NCBI GenBank assembly: GCA_946800325.1
Contig: OX326960.1
Span: 38,469,629-38,533,628 of the forward strand
Origin: Luzula sylvatica
Lineage: Eukaryota; Streptophyta; Magnoliopsida; Poales; Juncaceae
DNA: 64,000 nt
Direction: 5' to 3'
Shown here: in pieces, positions 43,350-57,422 of the stretch
Position numbering within the stretch: position 1 is the stretch's first letter
How the letters are laid out: the number at the start of each line of letters is the position of its first letter
Program-made: the position numbers and the translations under genes
Notes under the pieces: generated by a model
Database searches by the model: none
What the model was told of the DNA's origin: nothing
What the model saw: only the letters and a program-made list of their open reading frames with translations

Positions 43350-45192
43350 ACCAACATAAATTATAACGGATATAATCATTCACATACAATCTAAACAATT
43401 TAGCTTAGGGATTTGTTTCCTTCATTAAATTCTTGCGATGTTTTATCTTCAAATTGACGTTGAAAATTTCTAAATTAAGATAAACAAGAAAACTTGATGA
43501 CGAGTTCCATGGTGATGAGATAGAATTCGGAGATCTTAAAATTTGGAGAGGTAAAAAATTGATGAAGTTAGAGAAGAGAGCCCCGAGATGCATGTTGTGT
43601 TCTTCTCTCTCCAGATATCGACTCGGGAAGGCCGAGAAGAGAGGGTCGTGACCAGTGCGAAGAGCAAGCGTGACCGAGATGAGCGGTGAAGAATGCCGAG
43701 AGGAAATGTTGACGAGATACTCTTAAATTGCGAGATAGCAAAACAAAATGAGAAGCATCAAAAGAATCAGAGTGCATTTGGAATTCATTTATCCGAAATG
43801 AAAAATTATTTCTTTATTTTTACAAAAATTCGGTTTTGACTATCCATACACGACATATGATATACCTACGTAAAATTGATTTAATTCACATTCATCTGTA
43901 TAAAGACCTCCTTTTTGTTGCATGGGCTTATTGACGCCTACTTTATTAAAACACATAAAACTGGTAATGGAATTCAAACTCGAGAGATCAAATTGCATCC
44001 ACATGATTTTAAGCAAATATTACTCATCTCCATTTTAAATTTACTCAATATAAGTTTAAATTATTTACATATGCCAAGTAATGTCGTATATAAAAGCGTG
44101 GAAAGTCGAACGATGGTGAACACGATCAAAGAGCGAAGATCAATGACTTTAATTTACAATCCAAAAGCAGATATTTAATTACGTCCAATTTCAGAACTTG
44201 TGATGCTAAACATAACCGCTTGGTGCACGCAATCAATGAGCGAACATCCCATTTACTTCGTCTTATTTCAGTCGCAATGGTTTGCGATATTTTCTCTTGC
44301 ATTCTCACAATGTCGACTAAAGTCGTGTGAGGAAGAATGTTCAGCAAAGATCCAAACATTTTACACTCGATCGCAATGGCATTGTCAATCAATGGTATTT
44401 GTGAATTGACTAATAGTTCTTAGACTGTCGATTTCGGCGGCGTTCGAGGGAGTGCAAAGTCGAGCATCGGGACCCGCATACATTTCGTCATTTTTTTATC
44501 TTACCGGGCTTCCCGTTTCTCTTCTTTGTTGGTTCATATTCAAAATTGAGATTTGTTGGGCTTTTAACGGGCCTTGTGGTAGTCCAAGCATCTTGTGATT
44601 GTTTTATGATGTATGAAATATTTTTGTACAGATTGGGAAGTCTAAGTTGAGAGTGTTAAGAATTTGACGAGGCTAGTGAAGAAGAAAACGGGTGATTTGG
44701 AGGCTAGTCTTCTTGGCTAGAGTTTGTGTGTTGGTTAAATAAGATAAAATTTAATTGAAAAAAATAGAGAATATGTTCTCTCAAATATCTAGCTCGTCAT
44801 ATATATCAATAGTACATTATATTATTAATATTTATATAAGATTATATTCAAACTTAATTAGTCTCATAATTAACCGTTATTACTGAATGACGGGCTGTTT
44901 ACTATTTTTGTTTAATATATCTTAATTTTTTTTTAAGAAGAATTCCTTAAATCTTAATTACTTAAAGTTTATAATATTTTCCATTCAATAACTTTTACTA
45001 TTTTATATTAGTGGTTTCTTAGATTGATTTATTTATGTTGTTCATGAGCAAACAGATCTAATAACTAGCATCTAAATCATATATCCTCATACAAATTACA
45101 AATGACAGTAAAATAAATAAATTATATATCAGCACATAATCAATTAATTCTATATCTTACATTTCAATTTAAACAACATTTGTAAACCAAAA

Positions 45193-46168
45193 CTACACCA
45201 AGTTTTCTAGCAAATTCATGATATCACTCGCTGATCTCTCTCCCTCTTCCTCTAACTCTCTCCATCTAATATTCACCCAATTAATCCACGTGGACACTCT
45301 TAACTCATCTCTCACTCCAAATCCACTCAAAATACAACAAGCAAGCACAAATGCCCCGTATATACTATCCCAAACAAAATATAAGCCTCCCAGACCTAAC
45401 AACATCATAATATATTTTATGCACGACCATTTATTTTCAATGGACGGTTCACAACTAGCTAAATTAGAAATCGAAGCTTGCGAAATAACATCAAGTGAGG
45501 ACGTCGTGTTCACGGCAATATACAAATTCGGTATCGTCGTTTGCAAAGACGTACTCTCCTCAATTGGCGGTACAAACTCATGTACCGACACATTTTGTTG
45601 ATAGTAGTAACACATCGAAAAGAAGCATAAGAATACCATGAATTTTACTTTCATTGATATTCTGATAGGATGATGTGTAGGAAGATGTGTGTTACTGGAC
45701 TCGCGCTCTCGGTAAGACGCGGTGTCTGGTTCAAATTCTGCATATCCTTCTTCTTCTTCCTCCTCTTCTTCAATTTCCTCATTTGTGGAACAATGATTCG
45801 CATTAACTGATGTTGTTTTTTCCAAGTCGATAGGATTCGTTCCGTTTACTTCGGCGATCTCCTCCTATATAAGAAATAAACTAATTATTAACACGTTTGT
45901 CTAAATTCAATTTACAAAAAAACTAAGGTACAATATATATATACACATACTATTTCATGAATTAAGATCATAGCAATGCTAAATATACTATTGTAGATAT
46001 AACTATAAAACGAAATTCAAATTCAAATTCAAATTCAACTTAACATATCGGCGTAAACAATGAAATACAAATAAAAGAATTAACATAGAAAATGACTACC
46101 TGAATCGAGGGCTCTACTTCATGTCCGGTGTCATTCGCGTCCGATTGCTCCACGAGTTCTTGATTCAT
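45193..46168 (-). CDS. Two-exon gene for an unknown membrane protein (copy C)
   Basis: Exon 1 46168-46100, intron 46099-45865, exon 2 45864-45193; same splice signals and the same 246-residue product as copy B. I find two base differences in the coding part (GTC/GTG for Val and TGT/TGC for Cys in the gene's sense), both silent. The identity is expected from a recent duplication and does not by itself prove selection. Both copies keep about 1 kb of nearly identical upstream sequence, so expression should be alike. Confidence 0.65.
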
Positions 46169-47539
46169 TTTATTTCTCCTTCCCTAGAACAAATGTAACT
46201 CAAATTTTAAAAATTGAGTCTCGAGATATAATTTATAAGAAACCAATTGTAGATGGTGTTTTTCTAACTTCTATAATGAGTTTAGTATAACAGGAATTAT
46301 GTTGTAAAACTTTTTGTTTAATTCCTCATGATAGACTAAGTTTAAATCATTCAACATAGAATGATAATTTAATTAATCATCTACATTTAAATCATCAAAG
46401 GTAACTAAAAAAAGGGATATATATCGTATAATTTTCCTAAATATGAACCATTCAAAGTAAGATGATAATTCGTGTAGTTCTCAAGGGTACAATCACTAGT
46501 TGTTGACTCCCAGAGTAAGAGGTATAATTAACATTTAACATATTTATGCAATATTTATCCAATGATCCTCTAATTTGAATGAGCTATGTAATTCATAATG
46601 TGAGTTACAGTCTTACAGAAAAAGGCCATAACATAAAAGAATCCCTCATTATATAGTATTAAAAAACAAATTCGTACCCTTTTAGTTAATTTGGTGAAGA
46701 ATCTTCGGCATCGCCTCAGCCGATCTCGCCGGTGGTGAGCACAACCCTCCTCCTCTCGCCCGGTTTCCCGGTTTGCGAAACAAGAACTCAAGCATGAAGA
46801 AAATGTATTCATCTTTCAGAAACAAGAACACAGAGATTCAGCTGGTTAGTTAAAATTTTGTATTGTAGATTGTATTGTAGACTTCTCATTGATTATATAT
46901 AGAGGCACTATTTGGCGGTTCATAAACAGCTCGGTAAACGAGTCTCAAATCTCTCTATAATTAGAATCTGTTGAATCTCTGTGCCCAATTTTGTGGTGCT
47001 TTTCGTGTTCTAATTTAATACCAGGGGAGTCACACATGATGAATATAAACTTTGAACAAAAGAGTGCCTCCTTGGTTTAATTTGTTGCCAAGAAATTGGA
47101 TGCATATCACTGTTCATCATGCGAATCTAAAATTAGGTAGTTTGTTTGACTATTTTGACGATCCATCGAGCTTTGTATTTTTAGAAATAAAAAGTTGATT
47201 TTATCACTGGGATTTTAACCTAAGATTTGTGAGTTTTTGTGTTGTTGTTGTACTCGTCACATAATTTACACATAAAATAAAATTTACGGACCAATAATAT
47301 ATACTTGATTGAATATATCTTGACATCAAAATGTAGAAGATATCTTGACATCAAAATGTAGAAAATTTACGGACCAATAATATATACTCGTTAACGGTAT
47401 CTTATGTTTTCACATGACAAAAATCACTTACATTCCATTATATATTGTAAATAAAAACAAAATAAAATAAAAATAGAACTATCCTATCCCGATAATCATT
47501 AAATATTGTGCCAATAATGTCTTGACAAGATCAGCGCCG

Positions 47540-48070
47540 TTTCAATTGATTTGGTTGCAATGACGATGTTTTTTGTTTTTCCTCGAAAATTTCGTCCATT
47601 TCGTTCTAACCAGATCGTCCACGTGGATGCTATGAGAATGATGTCCCACACTCTTATTTCGGTCTTTACGAACCTATTCTTTATGCTCCGCCATAATTGT
47701 AGCGGTGTATGTTCTCGATTTAGGATCATGACAGTGTTTGTATTATGAAGTATTAATTTTCATATTTCTCTTGCATACTCACAATGTATGAATATGTGTT
47801 CGGAAAATTCCGCGTTATTCTTACATAGTGGACACCTAAAAGGTCATATCCACCCCTTACGATTTAACATATCTCTCGCTTGGATGCGACCATTTAAGAT
47901 AAGCCACATGACAATTTTGGCCTACATAGGTGCTTTAGATTTTCATAGCATATTGTTCCGTGAAATACGTTTCTCCGGATCTATTAAAGTTATGTATGCA
48001 CTTGATGTTAAAAAGGAATGGTCCCGTGTCCATTTATGTAGAAGATATATTTGGGTCAGACATATATGAA
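47540..48070 (-). pseudogene. LINE zf-RVT remnant (copy C)
   Basis: Third copy of the decayed LINE tail, with an extra short deletion near 47560 relative to A and B. Confidence 0.62.
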
Positions 48071-49968
48071 AATTTTAGTAAATAGATCTGTGAAACAACA
48101 ATTATCAAAATAGACTATTTTCGCAAAAAAATTTACAAACACATCACTCTACGTTTTTGTAAGATTCAGAGGGTAGCTGATGAAGGAGACCCGCCAAAGC
48201 AGAATAATTTTATCACGTAAAAACTCATCTCGACTAGCAGTGACAAGGAGGATAGCCAGATAACGTAATTTATCCCAATAAACGATTTGAAAAGGTTTAG
48301 CCACGGTTAACAACGAGAGATAATCATAATCACTATGTACTAAGAGTGGTGGTCCACCAACCTCGCATTGATCACGAAGGCATTCTGTCGAAGACGATTG
48401 ATTTCATTGGACTAGCGTTTAATTTGCCTAACGTAAATCACCGAGTTGACTAGTCTGTTTTGGGGCATGAATCCATCTTCTAGTTGACCCCGAAGCTCAA
48501 GAGGGTTGGGATGATCACCGAATTTGGAACCGATAGGTGTTCTTGGAGGTGGCATTTGACGCAGGCTCGTCGGTAATTCAGGTCTCCGTGGGGTGGTCGG
48601 CTTGTAAGCACCGTGTGCATAACTCTTCCCAATTTAGGTTTTCGTTAGAGGGGGGCGAACTTTGTCCTCTTTTGACCTCATTGCGTGAGATGCATGTGCT
48701 TCGTTTCTTACTCTTGAAATTGTTGCTATGTAGGAGGGTCTTGCTCAGTTGGTTCTAATTGAAGTTGTTGTCCGGGAGCTGAATGACCAGAGGTGTACAG
48801 TGGTTGTCGGGTCTTGGCTGCATCACATTTACCGAGGTGGTGTTTTGTCTCGAAGGAACGTTCTTGGTGTTTTGTCTAGCAGGTATCATGATAGAAACAA
48901 GAAAGTTTGAGCCTAATTGTTGGTGTTTACTCTCTTTCTTGATACATTAACGGTTCATTTTTCTCTTTTCGTTTGACCGATTGTTCATTTTGGTTGCTCG
49001 TAGGGTTCACTGGTGCATTTTTAGGGAAGGGGTGTTGCTGGAGGGGGGGGGGGATTTTGTTCTAAAGCTGGAAAGTTGGCCTATAAGTGTAGTTGTGTGG
49101 GTAGGAGAGAAGGGGGTGCCCTTAGATCGATATGCCTGCAAGTGATGTAGGAGAAGGTTTATAGGCATTTCCTATATATGAAACACAAACTTACAAATGA
49201 GTATTACATATTCATACTGATAAGTTCATTGATGATTACAATCTATCACTCAACAAAATTACATGCATGGAACTGGATCTCCAAATTTGTTAAGTGATAA
49301 TACCGATAAGGAGAAGTTCACTCTCAATTAAAACGCGAATTCAAATTCACAATATACTCAGTAAGAAATGTACACCAACCAAAGTCTCAAATCAAAGTCA
49401 TAATTCTTAATATTTCATAACACCACCACTTCACGAGGCATATCACACAAACATGCATGCGACTACTAAACACAAACAATCATATCGACAATTTCGTTCA
49501 TGATAACAATGGATGGCTCGACTATGTTACGTAATTAGGTTTGGACATTTGAACTCACAATGCAATCTCTTAAAAAAAGTATTTGACAACACACATAATC
49601 TGAATTGAAAATTGTCCCTCGTCTACAAACAGAAAAAACGTGATAATACTAGCATGCTCGCAAAAGAACAAGGAGCATCAAATAAGAAAACTTAAAACAT
49701 AGATGAGTCTTACATACTAGAATGCACAACGAGATGTTAAGTATTAAAAAATTATATAATACAAAATTGAGAAAAATAAATTTAATATTAATGTAGTTGT
49801 AACTTGTAAGTAATATCATGGATGCCAATATGTTTATGAAATGACAAACTGCTCAGACCAATGCACTGAACACATGAGCCATTTGATGTACGTCTTAGAA
49901 AGAATTGATAATTAAAAAAAAGTCTTCCTCTTACTTAGTCTGTTAATGTTAATTCAATATGTTCTCAA

Positions 49969-50070
49969 AGAGCTCAAAACATAGTTGGTTGAGTGTGACG
50001 CGAAAAAATCACATATTTTGAGAGGTTGTGGGTTCGATCTCCATTTGCATCAAAAAAAAATATATCAATT
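49969..50070 (+). repeat. SINE-like repeat (copy C)
   Basis: As in A, with one substitution in the right arm of the inverted repeat (ATATTTTGAG). Confidence 0.38.
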
Positions 50071-50249
50071 ACGAAATCGATCATTTTTCGAATACCATTA
50101 CAAAAAAATATGTGTATTGGAACACCAACTGGCATTTATATTACATTGTTTACATAAGTCGTTATGAAAAATCTGATATCCCGACCCAATAAAAAACAAT
50201 CTCACAAGTACCAAGCAAAGGTAACAAACTAAGCTCATGACGATAAGCA

Positions 50250-50251
<2 letters not shown>

Positions 50252-50280
<29 letters not shown>
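50252..50280. repeat. (TA)n microsatellite before the right-hand Copia-3
   Basis: About 29 bp of TA repeats directly followed by the LTR end TCTTGGGAATTC. It gives the intact left border that Copia-1 destroyed in the other copy. Confidence 0.93.
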
Positions 50281-50283
<3 letters not shown>

Positions 50284-51294
50284 TGGGAATTCACCCCGAC
50301 CCCGGGCCCGCGCAGCGGAATGAAGGCCCGGTCCGGTTCCCTAAATCCAAGATCACGCCATGACTTCGAGGGTACGATGCAAATAGAAGGATAGATCCAT
50401 ACCAGTGCCAAATTGATGGCACACGAAGGGTTGATCGCCGTCTTCTATTCCTCCTGTCACGTTGGTGACAATCCGCGCGTCCCATACCACGCGTCCTTCA
50501 CCACTCGTTAACTACGCCGGTTCACTCGACTTCGTCTTCGTGCGTCCAAGCGTTTCCACCGTCTTTCTCACTCGAGTCGATCACAATCAAAGAACCACAA
50601 ACGTCGTTCCTCTACTTGTATCCACGTTGATTCGTAAGACGTCGGTCGCGGATGCACCTGCCTAGACGATGCACCGGCGAACTTGCTCGATCTAATCGAT
50701 TCTCTATTTCTCTCTCTCTTTGCAGCTTTTCACTCACGAAAGATCAAATCTGAATTTTCTCTTTTTCTTGTGTATTGGGCAGAATGATAATCTCAATAGT
50801 CTGATCTGGATGAGAGAGAAAGTATCCTATTTATATCTAATAGGATTAGGATTAGCCAAAAGGCATGTATATCCAATATACATCCTTTCACACAGAAAAG
50901 TGCATGAACCTGTTCAGTATTCTGTCCAGACGAAATTGATTAATTTCTCTGCCAGAAAATCACCCAACATGAAAGTTGTAGATAATCTCATTATCTACAC
51001 AACCCAATTTGGCCCAGCCCAATTGGAGTTCGTATGCAAAAGTTATGGCTGTTTTACTAACTGTATGTCATACTGTTGCACCCTTTCGGTATTTCACATA
51101 AACGACACTGATACTTCGTTCATATGAAATATATTTCTACATGAAGGTTATAGATAATCTAATTATCTATCTAACCCAATTTGAACCATTCAAATCGGAT
51201 TTTCCCACTGACAGTTATGGCCACGAATGTACGACTACAATCGTTTATCCTTGTGTACACTTTTACGGTTGATCCTGAAACTGTATTTCCTTCA
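50281..51294 (-). repeat. 3' LTR of the right-hand Copia-3 copy (1014 bp)
   Basis: Nearly identical and equal in length to 35229-36242, yet followed by the polypurine tract and 3' UTR like the shorter, diverged LTR at 9598-10570. A TATA box is at 50828-50835 (minus). Confidence 0.85.
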
Positions 51295-53794
51295 GTCTCC
51301 CACTCAATTTCAGATCTACATAAAAGGTACTCATGCATATCCAATACGCACGATTTTAGAGAATATAGCTCGCGTATCAAATACCAAGCTATGCACATCC
51401 ATTGCACCAATTTTATGATCAAGCCCGACTTAGTACGACTCGTTGTGTGACCATGTAGGTTCGACTTAACGATGGCAGTAGGTTGTTTCCAATACCTACA
51501 AGCTCATGAGCGGGATCTAGTCACTCCATCATAGCTACCCATGTTAAACGAATAATGATTGTGATCATTGTGCCTATCTCGAATAGCGGTTACTAGTTCT
51601 CTTGTTTGCGATATCCGTTAATAAAAAGGCATGGTAATAGTTATCCTTATAATTTGATTAACTACACTTATTCCCCGATTCCGAGTTGAGTTAACAAATT
51701 TCAATCGATATTAACCATTAATATCATTGACTGTGGCCACAGTTTTCGTTAATCGACTCATCGAGCGGCGCCTAAGAGATATCTCTTCCTTTCGGAATAA
51801 ACAATTCCTATCTTGGAGACTCACATTGAATTCCGTGTTTCGGACAATACCCAATGATGACCCTTTTAACTCCCTGTTACAGTGAGCGTAAGATCATATC
51901 AAAGCATTGTGTTACGCACATAACTCAATCAATGATCCCCTCAAGTTTGAAGAACCTAAAACCCCATCCGTCGCAAGTCCATCTATAATGACTAAACCAT
52001 GTCATGGTCTCGCGGCTTCGGTCATATCAAATACATGTATCCTAACATATATCTACGTTCCCGATTCGACAAGCACCTTGTCCCATGATTAACAAAACGT
52101 AATCATCTCCTCGGCAAACGTACTAGTGTACGCGTTCAGTCTATTTTCTAATAATAGAAATGCTTCTCTCTTAAGCAAGCTGATCCGCGACTAGGGATGT
52201 TTAGAAATGACACTTTAAGTGTGACGGTTTTGCTGCACATGGTCCTCAACCATGTCGACGTCCACACAAGTTCAAATCAAGGTTCATGTAATAATCATAT
52301 TACACAACCCGCACACAGTTTTCATATAAGGTGAATGCATATTAATTTAAGTAAACAAAATTTTTTTAAAAGGGATGCATTTATATGGACTAATTAAGTA
52401 TTTGGGTGATACAACGTTTACCTATGGATATCTCCATACCCATAACCAGCGAGGACTATCGTATTAGATAACTACACTCTACTCTCTTCTTCCTCCTCTA
52501 GGTATCTCCATACCCATAGTCATCGCATGACAGTCACGCGCGACTAGAGAGAGCGGTTTTGTAAACGGGTCCGCACGTTCCCGCTAGTGTTAATCATCAT
52601 CAGGATTGGAACATTTCCAATACCTACGATCACATCTTTTCACAAAATTTCATGGATCAGATGAAATTTTCTGAGTATTGGCTAGAAGTGGTTGTGACCT
52701 CGGCATTTTTGGCTTGTACTATTGCGTCTCACGCAATAAACAACCATAAATCCGATAACTCGTGACTACTAGAGTTTGGTCATGTATCCTTGATCCATAC
52801 CACTTCCTTTTGCGATTAATAACCGCAATATACTCGCCACCGTAAATAGAATCATAAACTATTGGTTTTGTGGAACCTTTCCACATAACCGTGTTTTCAT
52901 TTAAGCAAAACATGTACACACTTTGTGATCGAAAGTCGTGCTACATATTTGGACGTGCTTAATCTTTGGAAACTGTTGTTGTTATAACTCTTTATAACCA
53001 ACACGTCCACCACACCATTATAGATAAAAAAATCCTGAATTCTTTCGTAAAGTATTCAAGGATAAACTTCACCTCTATCAATACAAATTCCGATGGGTCT
53101 AAATATACATAACCGTTATGTATATATTTGTATAACCATTATGCAGTCACAAGAGTTAGTCTCATGTAATCGAATTACATTCAAACTCATGTGATTCCCA
53201 TGAATTGTATTGACGGTGAACTAGACGCTTTATTTGTATGACAGATAGCCACATACATATCATGACAGATATAATAGATCCTAACATCAAATGTAAGGCA
53301 TCATATTACTACTTTTCGCGCTGATTGATGTCTCACATCGAGCCGTTGAAAATTTCTGCCATTCGACATTTCGATTTAACTCCTCCAAGGAGGTTACATG
53401 TTGAAAACCATTTTCAACAATATGTCGATATATGTGCTAAAACATAGAACGAGGAACTTCTTAGATCTATCCTATAGATTTTCATGCTTAATTCATAAGC
53501 GGTCTCGTCTAAATCCTTTGTCGTTACAAGAAATCTAATGCAGCTCCCACTAACCTTCATGTGTACACAAAGTTTTCATTCGTTTCGACAATTTTATAAC
53601 AGTTTATAACTTCGTCAAAACGAATATTCCAATTCCGAGAAGCTTTCTCTAATCCATCATATGGATCATTAAAGCGTGCATATCTTATCCCCGATTCTAA
53701 TGAATCGACAAAACCGTAAGGTTGTGTCAAGTACACATCCTTTCATAAAATTTCTTTCAAGAAATTCGGTTTTGACATCCATTTTGCCACATCA
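51295..53794 (-). pseudogene. Right-hand Copia-3: 3' UTR and RT/RNase H remnant
   Basis: Matches 10571-13066 closely throughout. The RNase H remnant is at 52719-52919 and encodes the same residues as 11991-12191. The coding part stops at the CATAG where Gypsy-2 begins, in the same codon region as on the left. The 5' half of the element lies beyond the window. Confidence 0.78.
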
Positions 53795-53799
53795 CATAG

Positions 53800-54949
53800 T
53801 GATGAGCGGGATTTTGGTGTGTTTTATGTCGTTGTGTTAAAATCCCGAACAATCAACAAAATTTGTAATCTAAGTTTGTACAGTGGCAAATGTATAGATT
53901 CGTTCCACGGGGAGCAATTGCGTCAAAATTTGGATCAAAATGGACTAGAAATAACAAAGAAAATTCACAGAAGATAGTCTGTTACAACGGAATTATGTTC
54001 CGTTACAACGGACATTAGGGTTATGTCTAGCGTAGAGATTGATATGAACGTTCGTTACAACGGAGAAAATTCCGTTATAACGGAAAGAGATAGTCCGTTA
54101 TAACGGATAGGAGTAGCGTTATAACGGATTGGTTGATCGGTTACAACGAACTCTTATGTCCGTTACAACGCACTAGTATGAGTGTTATTGAATGCTTTTC
54201 CTTGCTGGTCCGTTACAACGGAAGTAAAGTGCGTTACAACGGAGTACCAACAGACTGAAAGTCAGGTACAAACCGAATGGTCCGTTACAACGCAAATTAG
54301 GTTCCGTTACAACGGAAGTAGTTCTGGATTTCGAAATTGTAATTTGAATTTAGGATTGAATTGAGGGTTTGTTTTGAGATTAAACCAAGGGAGATTTAGA
54401 CTAAGTTCAAGGCAGTAATTAAAAGTAAGAGATCAAGTAAAAACACTAACAAAGATTTGATTCAAGTAAACAAGAACTAAAGATTCATTAAACCGAGAAT
54501 TCTTTACACAAATCCAATTCGAATTTAAACTACAAGAATTACAAGAAAGGAAAGAAAACACCTAGAGAGATGAAGTGAGCTCCGAGTCTCGTCTTGGATG
54601 CCTTCCTTGTTGTTTTGAGATGCTAGTGAGCTAGACAACTCGCACAACACGTTCCTTTCGTACCAATTCACCCGCCAATAGAAGAGAGCTTCGTACCGGT
54701 TGAGTGAACTCGAGATTGCAAGAAGTCCAATCGGAAGAAAGCTTCCGAGTGGAATATAGAATGCTCGACTCCTTGCTTGTGTGGATTCGGATGAAGAAAG
54801 CTTCACCTCAATCCTCACAACTCGATCTTCGTCGAAGTGTAAACCGATTCACCGAATGAAGTGAGCTTCTATTCGGTGATCGATTTTAGAATATTATCGT
54901 TCGTAGTTGCAATTCTTGCGTGTTCTTGAAAGTTCTTGGACTTTCTTAA

Positions 54950-55008
<59 letters not shown>

Positions 55009-55467
55009 GGCGTAAAAGAGCGTGCCAAACTCGTGGCCCTTGTGGTCATATTTATAGCACTCATGGAGTCTTCTTATTGGCCACAAGTTGGTGGAGAGGA
55101 TTGGGGGTAAGGAGGTAATTCCCACCAAAGGTAGGTGGGCAGGATAAGGGCTAAGGATTGAGTGGTTTTCGTGTAGACTTTTGTGTAAGTTTCTATCATG
55201 ATAATTGTTTGCCTCCCGTCTCATTCATGTACCGAATATATCGGTGTAATATATCGTTTTCACTCCTCTTGACGTGTTGGAGACAACTACACTCTCCAAA
55301 TTCCTAGAAATTCCTTCTAATTCCTGTGATTAAGCAATAAAACACACTTAGTGAAGAAATATTCATGTTATCTCAAATATGATTAATAAAGTATATAGAA
55401 TTGTTCTTCACAAGGGCTAAAATCCCCAAATTAAGCATTAAATTTTTGTCTTATTTGCCTCACATCA
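53800..55467 (-). repeat. 3' LTR of Gypsy-2 (1668 bp, intact)
   Basis: Uninterrupted reference for the LTR. Palindrome array 53975-54318, TATA box 55049-55056 (minus), CT tract 54954-55004, sense-strand open frame of 97 codons at 54525-54818. Confidence 0.94.
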
Positions 55468-57422
55468 AATACCCCCACACTTAAATCCTTGATCGTCCTC
55501 GATCAATTAGAGTATAAAAGTCAAACATAAGAGAGAATTGCATAAGATTTTGTTAAAGTTATATTGTTGGTTTAAAAACTAATTTCACAAAGCAAATTGG
55601 GGTACTCTCATTTCATCATGATTACTAATATTTGAGAGAAGTATAGTTTGATCAAATTTAGAATCTATTTCAATAAATTTCACAAGTTCGAAGAGTTTAA
55701 TAAAGCAAATGATCTCAACCGAAAAAGATGATTAAACACCATCATTCAACTCTTTTCACTCCACTATTCACAAGGATTATCATCAAAAAGCATTAGTGAA
55801 AACCAATTTTTCCGTTTTGCAAAAAAAATCATTTCTTAAATGTAATTTGTCACTTTTAAACCGTTCGGTACGTTAGTACTTGGTTCATCTTCGATTTCTA
55901 CTAAATTTTCCGAACTTGCGCTCGAATTTTGAACTCCTTTTCTTTCCTTTTTATTCTTTTTATTTTTCTTCTTTTCTTTTATTCTTTTTATTTCTTTTCT
56001 TTTGTTCGTTATTGCTTTCGATGGTCCCCATGTGTGTCCTTTGGGATAACAAGTGGTCATGACTCACACCACTCATTACTTTGTAAAACCCCATGGATCC
56101 GTGCAATCTTTAGCCAACAAGTGGTCATGACTCACACCACTCATTACTTAATCAATCGCACGGACTCGACAATCGAAAGCGCTTTAATCCGTGATTGTAG
56201 AAAACTTTTTCGCATCGACTCTTGGTCATGACTCACACCAAGAACCGGTTACTTTGGTTTACTACGACTCATGCACCCCTTTAGCCAACAAGTGGTCATG
56301 ACTCACACCACTCATTACTTAATCAAGGTGCATGAGCTCATCGAATCAAGCTTTAAGCGCAAATTGGTTCCCGTTAGTGTAATTTCGAATCCCCATGAAC
56401 GGTCGAGCTCTTTAAGTGCAATTGGTCAAATTTTAGATTCAAACAAAACTTACTACATTGGTTCAAACAAAGCTTTTTAGAAATTCCAAGTTCAAAATGG
56501 GTTTATTTATTGAAAATGGTGTGTCATGTAAAACGAGGATCGATCAAATTGTCAAAAACTCATTAATTTGTGAAAATATTGATTAGGGCTTGAATCCCCG
56601 AAAGAATCTCTTAAAGATTTCAACCACAATTCTTCAAATATTATGTAAAATTAGAATTTTGAGAGTAGAAATGGTGGTTCGGTGAAAATTCGTTTAAAAA
56701 CCAACAATTTTAATTCAATGAAGTGGAGAAATTTTTTTTTATGCATTTATTGCTTGACTTATTTATCATTGATGCTCAGGGTTCAAAAATAATGTTAAAT
56801 ATTCGAAAATTTTAATTAAAAGAAAAAACTTGCTAGAAACTATTTCGTTATAACGCAATCACAGTCCGTTACAACGGACATGGAGGTCCGTTACAACGTA
56901 CGAACTGCGTTATAACGGAGAACTATCCGTAGCTTATGTTGAAAAATTCTGAGTAAGTCCGTTGTAACGGACATTGAGGTCCGTTACAACGCACATAGTT
57001 CTGGAAAATTTTGGGAATTTACCGTTGCAACGCAATTTCCTGTGTTTTTCATGTCCGTTGCAACGGTATTTTCACTCCGTTATAACGGACATTGAGGTCC
57101 GTTACAACGGAACTCTTGGCGCCAGTCAAAATTTTAAATTTCTGTATAGTCCGTTATAACGGACATTGAGGTCCGTTACAACGGAGTTGCTGGCCAGATC
57201 AAAAAATTTCAATTTTCCCTGATTTTTAAAATTTTTAATGTGGCTCATACAGGTCAAAGATTGTATGTTACCCCACCCCCCCCCCCCCCCCCCCCCCCCC
57301 ACACACACACACTTAGAGATTACTTGTCCTCAAGTATAAAAAATCAAAAATTCCAAAAAGAGGGATAATAGAGAGATACAACCTTTGATGCGTGGGCGTG
57401 CCTCCCTCGCTAGCGCTCTTGT
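55468..57422 (-). other. Gypsy-2 polypurine tract and 3' UTR
   Basis: Polypurine tract 55484-55468. Hairpins with loop CATGACTCAC lie at 56052-56073, 56120-56141, 56220-56243 and 56291-56312, with outer stems 56098-56104/56158-56164 and 56268-56277/56327-56336, all paired as in Gypsy-1. Palindrome array 56845-57185, interrupted C tract 57271-57300. It includes about 70 bp near 56510-56580 that Gypsy-1 has lost. Confidence 0.8.
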